Made by a program: the position numbers and the translations under genes. From the NCBI GenBank assembly GCA_018398805.1, contig JAGFBZ010000571.1, positions 310,001-374,000 on the forward strand: a stretch of 64,000 nucleotides of DNA, in the 5' to 3' direction. The stretch comes from Hirundichthys speculiger. Taxonomy: Eukaryota; Chordata; Actinopteri; Beloniformes; Exocoetidae. Position 1 is the first letter of the stretch. Each line of letters opens with the position of its first letter. The notes beneath the pieces are model-generated. The model was not told where the DNA came from, searched no databases, and was given only the letters and a program-made list of their open reading frames with translations. Positions 13,896 to 24,390 of this stretch are shown here, piece by piece.

Positions 13896-14771
13896 TAGGG
13901 TTGGGCATCGTTTGGATTTTAATGATTCCGATTCTCTGTTTCGATTCCTGTTCAAAACGATTCTCGATTCCGATTCTTTGATGTGTAGGTCAAAAGAACG
14001 CAACTTATCTAACAATAGAATTTTTTCATTTTAAAAAAACTGAGAAGGGAAGGAGTCTTTTCACCACATAGGCTGTTACTTTTCTGTGGCACTCGTGTGT
14101 TTGCTCCACTGTCATTTTACCCCTCGCAGCCAACGTGAATGGGGTGTCATACTGTTTGTTCGGCTTGGGAAAAGGAATAAAAAATGCCCTTTCCAAATGT
14201 TCTGGACACATTTCGAGTCACTGTTGCAGGTCCCCAGCAGCAATATTTCACCGTGGTGTTATTCTAGTATAATATTAACACTGATGATACACATCAGAAA
14301 AATAGCGAATTAACACAGTCCTTAACGGAGGAGCAGAAAGTTTGTCCGACCTAGCAACAGTAACTTAGGAAGGGGGGCGGTGCTTACCAATAGGTCAATT
14401 AAATACGGTACACTTGTTTATTTTTCTGATGCAGGCGAAGGTGTTTTGCCATATTAGTCGTGCACCTTCCTTTGGCAGTAACACGCTTCCCGCAGATGTT
14501 GCACTGCGCCAGGTAGCCGTCATTTCCCGGACTGAAATGCAGCCAAACTCGAGAGCGGCGTCGGTGACGGACATGACGTCGACACTAGCGCGGAGTTGAG
14601 TACCCTGGGCGGAGTAACATCAACAAACTATGCAGTAAATAAAAAAATAAATTACACGGACATTTAGGAACTGAAAAAAAGAATCGAAATTCAAAAATCT
14701 TCTAAACGATTCCAGAACCGGACGTTAGGAACCGATTCCCACTTGGAATCGTTTTTCGGTGCCCAACCCTA
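13896..14771. mobile_element. hAT-like MITE between the convergent ankrd13d and stap2 genes
   Basis: The termini are inverted: TAGGGTTGGGCATCG on the left and CGGTGCCCAACCCTA on the right, each followed inward by imperfect GATTCCGATTC repeats. The flanks form a near-perfect 8-bp duplication (ATCATAAG / ATCAGAAG), as expected of hAT elements. No transposase is visible. The right end is only 46 bp from the stap2 stop codon, so the stap2 3' UTR must run into it. Confidence 0.8.
14417..14422 (-). terminator. possible stap2 polyadenylation signal inside the MITE
   Basis: On the minus strand this reads AATAAA, about 400 nt downstream of the stap2 stop. No canonical hexamer was seen between the stop and this point. 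Transposon-supplied polyadenylation is inference. Confidence 0.3.
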
Positions 14772-14817
14772 ATCAGAAGTTTTACATTACAATGGGCAGG
14801 GTTATGAGGCTCACACT

Positions 14818-17800
14818 TTACGCTGTTGAACTCCTTGCATTCCACTCGACTGTGCTGCCACTGGATTTTTTACAGCTTTGATTCTCGTAGAGGTCAATTT
14901 CCTGCTGTTCAGATGTGGTGTAGATGATTTCTCTCCTCTTTTGTAACACTTCCCGAAGCTCTTGATCCATATCATCAGCTGGTTTTAAAAACATAGAGGT
15001 GTCACTCAGTGAAACATTCCTTCACTTAGAATTTGGCAGAAGTGTTGAATGACTATTCACCCGGCTTCAGGTTGTGATTTTTCCAACCTGGATGATCAGG
15101 AACCACATATTCATTCTCTGTAACTGGAGGAGAAAGCTGCTCTTTGGTCTGGGGCCGCTGCATCGGTGCAACTTGTGCCTTGGGCACCGCCTTGGATGTA
15201 GTTGGAGTGACATGCTTTGGAGGAGGTGATGGTTCTGTCCAACACACACAGTTGTTAGAAGCTGTGTACTTTGTTTTGTACTGTATGTTTTGTGGTAGCA
15301 CGGGCAGATTCAGTGTGTACATGCGTGAATACTTGTATTCATTTGTATGTGGTTGATATATTGCCATACATGAATAAGCTTAAGCATTTATAGTATATAC
15401 ATTTACATATTTAACATTCTTCATGTTACTGTTACTACTGTTAGATGAGTTCATTACCACTACTACACCAGAATGACTAAGAACACTTGACTAAGTGACT
15501 TCATTGTTAGTATGGAGGCATGTCCCTTATTATGGTTACATCTGTGTAGATGAGTAGATATGTACTTGTACATATGTGGGTGTGTATGTCTATCTTAAGT
15601 AATAAGCAATGTATACATGTACATTCAGTAGTCTATCCACAAGTCTAGCTCATAGACATTTATGTCCCCATCCCCCCTTCTATCAACACAATTAATCTAT
15701 AATGTTTACATGAATTCTATATGTGCACACAGGTCTATTGCTTGGTAGGTGTTCGTCCATTTTTTTTTTTTTTTAGTAGTTTTCTCTACTTTCTATATAT
15801 TTTCTTTTAAGTTTAAGTTTGTCCTATATCACAACACAATCCACTCCACAACACCCCTCACTGTTGTGTCTCTTTAATTGTCTTATCTTTAAATGTGTCG
15901 CTGCTGTTTGTTTTTTTTTTTTTTTTTTAGTCCTCTCTGACAAAATCAGGATTTAAGATGTTAATAAAGATGTTAGAATTTACTGCCAGAGAGGACTGGT
16001 GAAGGATGCATTCACCCTTCACATTAGCACAAAAAGTCTGCTACAAGATTAATTTGCATATACACACTCGATGGTTTTGCTAGATTATGGCACTAACCAT
16101 GAATGTAAATGCAGACAAAAATAAAAGAAGCCGTGTACTTTAAACGCTGCCTTTATAATAGTTGAGTTAGTCTCACCGATGCGAGTGTCGTAGGGCTGAG
16201 ATGAAACGTAGGGATGAAGACGGTAGTCGGTCTTCTCGTGGACATAATTAATCACATCATTCAAGGATGAGACCGTTACCTGCAGAGCACAGGGAATGTG
16301 AGGAAAAGCATGTTTGTTAAAGTGACTATATTCTGAACATTTTTATTAGTGCATTCAGAGGGAGATCGACAGCTGCCCTAATACCACCAATGAATCTTTG
16401 GTTAACTCACGGCTGTGTCCAGCTCAATGAATAAACCCAGAGCTTGTGGCGGTCACTCTGTAGTTCTTCATGATAGGCCCACTGAAACACAGAAAATGTC
16501 ATTGTAATCAAATTACACTGATGTAAAGTACATTAGTGTGTTTTCTAATTGTCTTTTGGCTCACTTGCATGTTTGTTTTCTCATGCATTAATCTGTGTCA
16601 TTCAGGTTTTATGAAAATGGATTTGAAAGTAACTCCTGATTGACCTTGTTGGGCACTTTTCTTTCTGCACACACGTCTGTACTTAAGAGAAACTGTATAT
16701 AAATGTGCATACATTGAACAATCATTTATCAATTCCCAAAAGGTCTATAGTATAAAATGAGAATAAATAAATGGGAAAATTTGTAAAAACTACTGGGAAA
16801 GTTGGAAGTTCAGCAGAACTTACACCATCTTCTGCTAGGAAGCACTGTTATCCTTCCTTTTATTCATTCTGCTCAATTTGCAGTTTTTTTTTTTGTCCAC
16901 AAGAAAGCCTGGTAGAGGAGCATAGAAATCCAGAATATGTTCCTGTAACCACGACATTTTGAGGTTGCATTGTACTTAATTCCTGTCAAAGCTTGCTTTG
17001 GCTTCATTAGCACTTATAACTCATCTGTTTCTATCTATATCTATTTTGTGATCATGACTATTGAGGGGAGAACAGGTTTAAACCTCCTCTACTACCTCTG
17101 CTGTTCCTCTGTTTTGTAAATTTGTGTTGTGGGGGCAGCAGCCTAGGCAGAGAAGTTGAGACCTCCCTCTCCCTCACCATCTCCTTTATGTTCTCTGGAT
17201 TAAAACAGAAGGATTCCCAGGTCAGCCAAGAGATAAAATCCTTCCACCATGTCCTGGGTCTACTCCAGACACTCCTCCCTGTTCAATACCCCAAACACCT
17301 CCCTAGGTAAGCCCCCAGGATGCATCTGAACTAGATATCAAACACCTTAGCTGGTTCTCAATTTGAAGGAGCAGTGACTCTTCCCTGAAACCCTCCTTGA
17401 TGGCTGAGCATGTCATCTTCTCCTTCACACTCTCTTCCTTTATGCCACTCTCCACAGTTAAATGGACTGCATTTATATACTGCTTTATCTACACCATCAA
17501 GGTGCCCACAAAGTACACTGTGGGACAATGGCTGAATACTTTCTTCAAGTCCTCATGGGACATGTGCCAAGGTTTAAGAGCAAGCCCGGTGTTCCATACC
17601 AGGAAAGGAACTCAAATTGTTCCTCCTGCATCTAAAGTTTAAATATCAACTGGAGTGCAATTCCCCTATAAATAGATCACATCCTTTGACCCCCCCCCCT
17701 TCCTAAAAATGGGGGACCACCACCCAAGTCTGTCAATCCAGTGGCACTTCCCCCAGTGTCCATGCACTGGGGGCATGGACATTTCAACCTACAGCATCCA

Positions 17801-19974
17801 GAGCCTGAAGGAATTTTGGGTGGATCTCATCCACCTCAGAGTACTGCTGCTTCGAAAGCTTTTTAACAACCTCAGTGCCAGTGATGTGCAAGTCCACAGA
17901 CTCGGCTTCCTCTGTGGAAGATGTGTTGGAACATTTGAGAAAATCCTGGAAGGTTCTTCCACCATCTGACAACATTCTCAATTAAGGTCAACAGCAGCAC
18001 CCACCCCCCACCTCAATTTATAGATAAATATTTATTTATCTAATATGGCATATTCATATTAATTTACATGCTGCTGTTATAATTGTAAATTCCTCACAGT
18101 CAGCTGAATGAGCTTTAAAGGTTTGGATGGATTATCAGACCTGGTCGTCATTTGTCTCAGGGTCACAGCGTAGTTGTTGGACATGGTGGAAGGACGAAGG
18201 ATGATGCTTCCATTCCCCGGGTTTTCCTCCAGCATCTGCTCTGCTTCTTGTCGAGTCACGTCAAAAAAACATCTGCAGGAATTCCAAGAATAAAAGGGCA
18301 ACACTGTTCTGCCAGTGGAAATAATAATGGTGCTCTCTTAGAGCCTCCTGAGAAGTTTGAATACGGTACAAACACAGAAATGTACCAGAAAAGGCTGAAT
18401 GTCCGCCAGTTAACTTACGCAGGCATCTCGGACTTCCTTGGAGGAGAGTCTTCAGCTGAGCTCAAGGACTGCAGGAAGAGTGGTCGAGGTGGGAGTGCTG
18501 GCCGTGAAGGCAAGGAGGGTTCTTTTCTTCTCAGAAGTCAAAACTTCTTCCAGTTTCATGATCTGGCCTGGCAACAGCTGCAGCTTGCTGGGAATCTCCT
18601 TCTGCAGGGGCACACAGTTTGTAACTGATATCGCCATCAGATTCAGACAATCTTTAACAACAATTTCGTTAATATTCTTATTGGCAAGAATGTGTGTTTT
18701 AAGACTCTTTAAAGGGAATTCCTTAACAGAATATCTGTGTTGTTTGTAACTTTCTTTTTTCCCCAGTCCTACTTTCAATTTAAGGGACTTTGTGCTTAAA
18801 ATCTCCATGAGCCAAATTACCACCTAATTTTTAACCAGCAAATGCTTTTTCCTTTTCGCCTGCATGACAATCAATAACTTATTTAAAAAACACAGAATAT
18901 GCAATCACAGGTTGCAGGAATCTTCAGGATGTGTGGCTGGATCACACTGTTTATTCACACTGGTATTTGGAGCAGCTTTGACTACAGAGTATTAGCAGTA
19001 ATTTTACTAATCAGTTATTGTGTCTAAGTTTATAGATGGTTGTGTTTGTTTGCTTACCTTGACCACAGTCATGATGTAGCCTCTCCACTCCTCTCCTTTA
19101 TCAGCATTGTCCATCTGCACAGTCACACAAGAAACACACTCATAAATATTACAAAGGAAAAGATGAAAAGAGAACCAATCAGGTAAATTTAGAGAATTAA
19201 GGGACCCTATACAGAATTTGTCAACATTCATGTTTTAGAACCACAGTCCAGTTAATGTTGGTGATTAACAGAATTAACAATGTTTTTCCCAAATCAATAT
19301 AAAGTTGAGAATCAGTTTTAAGAGCAACACACCTTCAGCTGCACCTCCCCCGTTTTCATGACGAGAGTGAAGATGGTTGGCATCATCTTCTGATACGGAG
19401 ACTCAGACTTCATGCACTTCAGCTGTACCAGTTCCAGCTTCTCCGTGTACTGGCAAACAATCAGATACATGCATGTTTTCTTACTGAAAGTGAGAATGGA
19501 GTACAGCTAATTGCCATACAATTACATTGCTTTTCCTCCAAATATTCTGCATCATATCTAAAAACACATTTATCTTAATCTTAAGCACATGTTTTTTTTT
19601 TGTGAACTGAAAATCTATGAAATGTAGCTGTTTACTTACTGTGTCCTGTGTGTCATCTGTGTACAGAAACAGCGTAGCTCCTCTGAGCTCTCCATAGTAT
19701 TTCTTGAAATCCTGGAATTCATAAATGCTTGACTGAATTTCTGCTTTTGATAAAGCATTTACCTTTACGTTGCTGTATCTAAACTACATACTAGTTAAAA
19801 GACCACTCTAGTTCCATCTCAACCAACTACACTCGGTTTGTGTGTTCTTTATGCTTCTCATGTCGATCCTACCTTTTCTGTGGAGTTTTTCTTAAGCAGA
19901 TGCCCATAGTAGTACAGAGGCAGAGCAGTTATGGTCTCCCTCTTTTTCAGCACAACTCTGGTGTTCAAAGACAT
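14818..19974 (-). CDS. stap2: signal-transducing adaptor protein 2-like (PH + SH2), two frame breaks
   Basis: STAP adaptors dock on activated tyrosine kinases and cytokine receptors. Exons in transcript order: 19974-19873 (ATG), 19711-19640, 19449-19333, 19114-19058, 18601-18419, 18272-18141, 16481-16411, 16279-16177, 15234-15061, 14978-14818 (TAA). About 389 aa once frame is corrected. Exons 1-4 form the PH domain (LPLYYYGHLLKK, YYGELRGATLFLYTDD, GEEWRGYIMTVVK). Next come LLPGQIMKLEEVL and a proline-rich linker. The SH2 domain starts CFFDVTRQEAEQML and carries the phosphotyrosine-binding IILRPS arginine. The tail has ENEYVVPDHPGW and a terminal charged helix (ELREVLQKRREIIY). That tail is longer than in STAP1 and recalls STAP2, hence the symbol. 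Exons 18419-18601 and 16411-16481 each hold one base too many. The exon 6 donor (AG|GTCTGA) is weak but gives the correct SH2 join. Confidence 0.85.
14979..16176. other. stap2: stap2 introns 8 and 9 around exon 9
   Basis: Intron 8 (15235-16176) is AT-rich with poly-T tracts near 15760 and 15910. No other gene or element was recognised. Intron 9 is only 82 bp. Confidence 0.5.
16411..16481 (-). other. stap2: stap2 exon 7 (SH2 segment) with one-base frame break
   Basis: The exon reads GPIMKNYRVTATSSGF, the central SH2 strand region, then hits TGA. Removing the C opposite about 16429 (ATTCATTG to ATTATTG) gives GFIIELDTA. That joins exon 8 (VTVSSLNDVINYVHEKT) in phase, matching the usual STAP SH2 pattern of a Y-x-IELE strand followed by a ...VIDYF helix. 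Without the change the SH2 domain is truncated. Confidence 0.7.
17090..17981 (-). mobile_element. degenerate non-LTR retrotransposon fragment in stap2 intron 6
   Basis: The minus strand at 17981-17784 encodes a reverse-transcriptase N-terminal phrase seen in fish LINEs: DLHITGTEVVKKL followed by EVDEIHPKFLQALDAVG. The adjoining 17100-17400 stretch has the typical GTCCTGGGTCTACTCC and ACACCTCCCTAGGTAAG phrases of the same element class. It is heavily decayed and no longer coding. Confidence 0.65.
18419..18601 (-). other. stap2: stap2 exon 5 with one-base frame break
   Basis: The exon enters in phase 0 (KEIPSKLQLLPGQIMKLEEVL) and must leave in phase 2 to reach CFFDVT, which needs 3n+2 nt, but it has 183 nt. 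As written it stops at TGA shortly after VLELS. Dropping one base in the A-run of GAGAAGAAAAGAACC (about 18517-18532) gives EPSLPSRPALPPRPLF and then SSAEDSPPRKSEMPA, a sensible proline-rich linker that joins the SH2 exon. A 76-nt intron with a GTTTTG donor would also restore frame but would delete conserved residues. Confidence 0.7.
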
Positions 19975-21415
19975 CGTCCAGGACTCGATCAAATCTACAA
20001 GCTTCTTTTGTGCTGGTTTGGTTCAGCTCTGATTGAGCACACTCCTGTTTGTCCAGGAGTTTAGTTATCAACAGTTCCACTGAGTGCTGGGAAATTTTAC
20101 GTTTTTGCTTCCTTGTGTGCAGAGATTAACTAATGGGTGTTATCCTTAGATGATTATTGGTCTATAAACCTTCAGTGATAGATTTGTTTTCCTGCTTTTC
20201 CTCAGTGCCAGAGCTCTTTTGTCCAAAAATGAGGAAATGCTGCTCTGATTTATGAAGACTGAAGTACAGTGTAAATAAAAAAAAAAAAACAATGCTTTTG
20301 TACTTTGAACCTGGGTAGAACTCAAGACAGACTGCTTTGCACCACCTGTTCAGGAGCAATGAAGCAAGCAATAACGTGTCCGTGCGCATGCACACACACA
20401 GTTGAACTTCCCTCAGTTCCAAGGACATAACACAGCACAACATTCATCCTATGGAGGATCATCCCAACCATTACCTTCTCTATGTAGCCCACAACACAAT
20501 CCTAAAAACCAACCTTCATCTTCAAAGGTAAATTATAATGAAGACTTATATCTTCTTCCAACAATGTGAATGCTTAAAATTGTAATTGTCCTCATAAGAT
20601 GACCATACACCCTCCCTTGTCACACATTGTCCAAGCCAACACTCTTAATCTTCAAGACAGATTAATTATTAATTTTATTCTTCACTCCATGCTGTGTTCA
20701 TGTAAATTCATTTTTCTTAGGGACTTATCTTATTCATATATGAAATGATGGCTTCTTAATTGGATTCATCTTACAAATTGTGCACAAAAGGTAACACATA
20801 CCTGCTCACAGTCTTCTATCTTGTTCTGACATAAAGTATTGAAAGTAAACATTGAACAGTATGTCCTCACATAGACATACTTTCTGATTGTCATTGTTTC
20901 CTTCAGTTTTGATTAATTTCTCTCGTTATGTCTTTATTTCTGTTCCTGGTTAAGAGGCCTAATCATTTTCTTAATTCTTTTTTGTTTCCTTGTCACTTTT
21001 TGTATTTCTTGCCTTTGACTTTGCAATGTCTTTTTTTCTGTTTAAGATTTAATAAAATCTTTTGGTTATTAAACTTGCCTGCCTTCCCTTTTCACCAGTT
21101 GGTCTCAACTGTAACTAACAGTGAAGCAGTAACACTGTCGTCTGCAGACGTCACCTCTGCTTATTATGTCCCGTGAGTTGCTTAAGCAAGTTAATTTCCC
21201 TGCTGTGGGATCAATAAAGTTTGGTCTTATCTTATATAGTAAACAGATGCTACAACACCAGTAAGAAAATGACAGATTCCACAGTTTTGTTAAAGCATTG
21301 TGTTTATTACGTGATAACCACTTGGATGAGTGACAACTGACAGATCTGGGATGAAGAAACAGGAACAGATTTAAGCTGGAAATTTCTACACAGTATTGCT
21401 TTAAAGACAGATAAT

Positions 21416-21418
<3 letters not shown>

Positions 21419-21462
<44 letters not shown>
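21419..21462. repeat. (AT)n microsatellite
   Basis: About 22 uninterrupted AT units, ending in ATACACC. It lies 110 bp before the Tc1-type MITE. Confidence 0.95.
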
Positions 21463-21466
<4 letters not shown>

Positions 21467-21575
21467 CAATACTTTTGTCTGCAACTTGTCAATGATGCTC
21501 AACTCACTTAGTCACACAGAACGCAATGATGAGCTAAAGGATTTTATTTGTAACGAAACATATGGATCCATGATA

Positions 21576-22116
21576 CAGAGCCTTGCGAAAGTATTCAGCC
21601 CCCTTGAACTTTTCAACCTTTTGCCACATTTCAGGCTTCAAACATAAAACGTGTTTGAAGCCTGAAACTTCTTTAAACTTCTCCACAACAGTATCTGGGA
21701 CCTGCCTGGTGTGTTTCTTGGTCTTCATGATGCTCTCTGAGCTTTAACCAGAACCCTGAGACTATCACAGAGCAGGTGCATTTATATGGAGACTTGATTA
21801 CACACAGGTGGATTCTATTGATCATCATCAGTCATTTAGGACAACATTGAATCATTCAGATCCTCACTGAACTTCTGGACTCAGTTTGCTGCACTGAAAG
21901 TAAAGGGGCAGAATAATATTACACGCCCCACATTTCAGTTTTTAATTTGTTAAAAAAGTTTAAAATATCCAATAAATTTAATTCCACTTCACGATTGTGT
22001 CCTACTTGTTGATTCTTGACAAAAAAAATCAGAATTTTATATCTTTGTGTTTGAAGCCTGAAATGTGGCAAAAGGTTGAAAAGTTCAAGGGGGCCGAATA
22101 CTTTTGCAAGACACTG
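21576..22116. mobile_element. Tc1/mariner-type MITE with long terminal inverted repeats
   Basis: The left end reads CAGAGCCTTGCGAAAGTATT then CAGCCCCCTTGAACTTTTCA. The right end is its reverse complement with few changes (AGTTCAAGGGGGCCGAATAC then TTTTGCAAGACACTG). Inverted similarity extends inward past a GCCACATTTCAGGCTTCAAA block. The element is bounded by TA on both sides, the Tc1 target. At about 540 bp it has lost nearly all internal sequence; the minus-strand KKHTRQVPDTVVEKFKE remnant is transposase-like. Non-autonomous derivative. Confidence 0.85.
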
Positions 22117-24146
22117 TACATCAAGGCTCTGTGAAATAAAGGAAGGCTGCTCAGGATACTTTACTAATCAAGCAAAAGAAGAAAGGTGGCTTTCCCAACT
22201 TTCTTTTTTTCTGGCATTAGAAATACAACAAGATTTGTTTATAGAGCTAATCTTGTTTGCAACTGGTTGCAACACACACAAAAAGGGATGCAGTCTAACT
22301 ACAACTAAGCAGTTTGGGCAAAAAACTGTTTATGTAATTTGTGAGGTTTAAGTTAGTCCTTTTGAGAAAACCATAAACTTTTGGAAATTACAGAAATTGT
22401 GTTCATATTTTAAGCTCTGTTGAGGAGTCTGTAGGGTTTAGGATAATGCTGTCATACTGCATTTGGAATATCCACCATATTGATGGCTACTGAATGTGTT
22501 TGGTTCTGTACATGAGGGGAGCTACATGTTGTACTCTTTTTTTCTTTTGTACCATTCGTATTTTGTTTTATGACTTGCATACATGATTATGGTGAGATAC
22601 TGCTGCGTAGCTGCAAAAGTGCTTCACATAACTTTTCACCACTTTCCTGTCTAGTGCATGTACATGTAAACATCTAAAGCACTACTGTACTTCCACCACA
22701 TTTATCTTGTTTACTTGAGGTCTTTATACTTAGTCATTTCTTGCTAAACAATGTATTTTGCTGCTCTGTTGTTCAGTTTTACTCTTTGTTCAGTTTCATT
22801 TGTTTATCATGCTTTCTTGAAGTCCTTCTACATAACAATGTAGTGATTTAAAAGAACTGAATACAATTGTTTTCGACTTCTGATTTCTGAGTTGCTAAAA
22901 ACATGCATGAAAAAAATGTTGGCTTTGTTTGAGTGATGGAGTAGGAAGAGCTTGCTAGCTTTTAGGTTTTTAAGTCCTGCACTAATCCATTTGTATATTG
23001 CACACGTGACCAAAGAGATTTGTAACTGCTTGGCTCTATATGTTCCCACGATGCAAACAAGATGAGAAATGACTGGGGGTGTCTCAGTGGAGGTAGCAGT
23101 TGGGATCAGCGGTGTAATCTCATGGATCTAAACCATTCACAAGCTCCAACTTGTTGTTTACTAGCTATAACAAGGATTTTTCACAAGACAATTTTTCTTA
23201 AAACCATTTATTCAGCAATTTGAAACTAGTGCCACGGTCAGAGAACATGGCCATCAACATGACTGCCACACCCCACGATGCAAATTGAAGTCCCAAGCTC
23301 TATAGGAAAGTGAAATTTAATACAGGCTGAATCTTTTGCACTACTTGTGTTAAAGATGAACCATATGTATCAATAATAATGTCATCAGCTTAAATGTGCA
23401 GTTTTTTCCTTGAGCTTCTTGCCCAAATCCTTGATCGTTTTGAAACCCTGGGAACCATCTTTAGTTATCTTCAAACAGTGAGAGTTTACGACCCTCCATG
23501 ATTACAGTCTGTATTCAGTCTGTTGGTGATTTTCTGAACCATTTAGCATAAATCTATTTTGTCTATCTTGTTAATCTTTGCAATTACATTCCTATCCAAG
23601 TTTAGCAACCTGATCCTGCCTCACACTGCTTATAAAAACACTGGCTGTGGAAACTGTAAAAATATATATTTAAAAAAGGTCTTCTTTAATCACTTAAAGC
23701 TTAGAGTAACTCATGTCTGTGCTCATAAAGTGTTGTGTAGACATGCACATGGAGGCAAATTTGAACATAACCGTCTTGAAATGATCAGTGAATTAAAATA
23801 TCTGTGCATGTGTATTCACGCACCAACAACCAGGACTGATGGGTTGTTTTTTGACCCTGCTGTTTCCTTCAGCAGCTTCCAGCTTCACTTTTAATCCGTC
23901 ATTCTTAAGGGGAGGCCAGGGAGATGCACACAAAGAGGAGAAAACAGTCATTCTTGTCCATTGAGGGGCTCCTAATGATACACCCTCTCAACCACTGACT
24001 GAGAGGAAAATGACCACAGAGAAGCAACATCATGTTGAATTTATGAAAGTCTATTAAGCATCTGAGATAGCAGCATGTGTATTTAGTTATTTCTTTGCTC
24101 CAAATTATGCCAAGAAATCATGTCACACAAGGTATTTCATTTCAGA

Positions 24147-24152
24147 TTTATT
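24147..24152 (-). terminator. pax5: candidate polyadenylation signal of the pax5-like gene
   Basis: Reads AATAAA on the minus strand, about 117 nt past the tentative stop codon at 24271-24269. Its spacing supports the proposed last exon but does not prove it. Confidence 0.35.
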
Positions 24153-24268
24153 TCAGCCTGTTTGAATTGTTGTCAAATTGTTCTTCAGTTGTATAGACAT
24201 GAATGACCCAGATCAGTGGACATATGAGAGAAACACACAAGTCAGAGATGTGACCAGATGCAGGTGCA

Positions 24269-24390
24269 CTACAGGTCCAAACCATGATCAGTTGATGAGC
24301 TTGGGTGAAAGGTCAGACAGGGTGCAGGCTGCCCCCAGGTGTCAAAACAGGAAAACTGCTGGTTGTGGTGCTCACTGCAGATGTCCGCTC
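24269..24390 (-). other. pax5: tentative pax5-like terminal exon
   Basis: A strong acceptor (TTTTGTTTTCCAG) opens a 39-codon frame, [20 protein letters not shown] onward, ending in TAG. The H-x-Q-F-S-x-F-D-T-W spacing parallels the conserved C-terminal block of PAX2/5/8. A minus-strand AATAAA follows at 24152. Confidence 0.45.

Larger units (their letters stand above)
19975..24146. other. intergenic region between stap2 and the pax5-like gene
   Basis: No supported coding region. It holds an (AT)n tract, a Tc1-type MITE and otherwise AT-rich sequence. The small open frames here lack splice context or family motifs. Confidence 0.6.

Noticed and set aside
18152..18749. Plus-strand open frames across the stap2 SH2 and linker exons
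   Set aside because: Antisense shadows. The minus strand gives recognisable STAP protein with splice sites.
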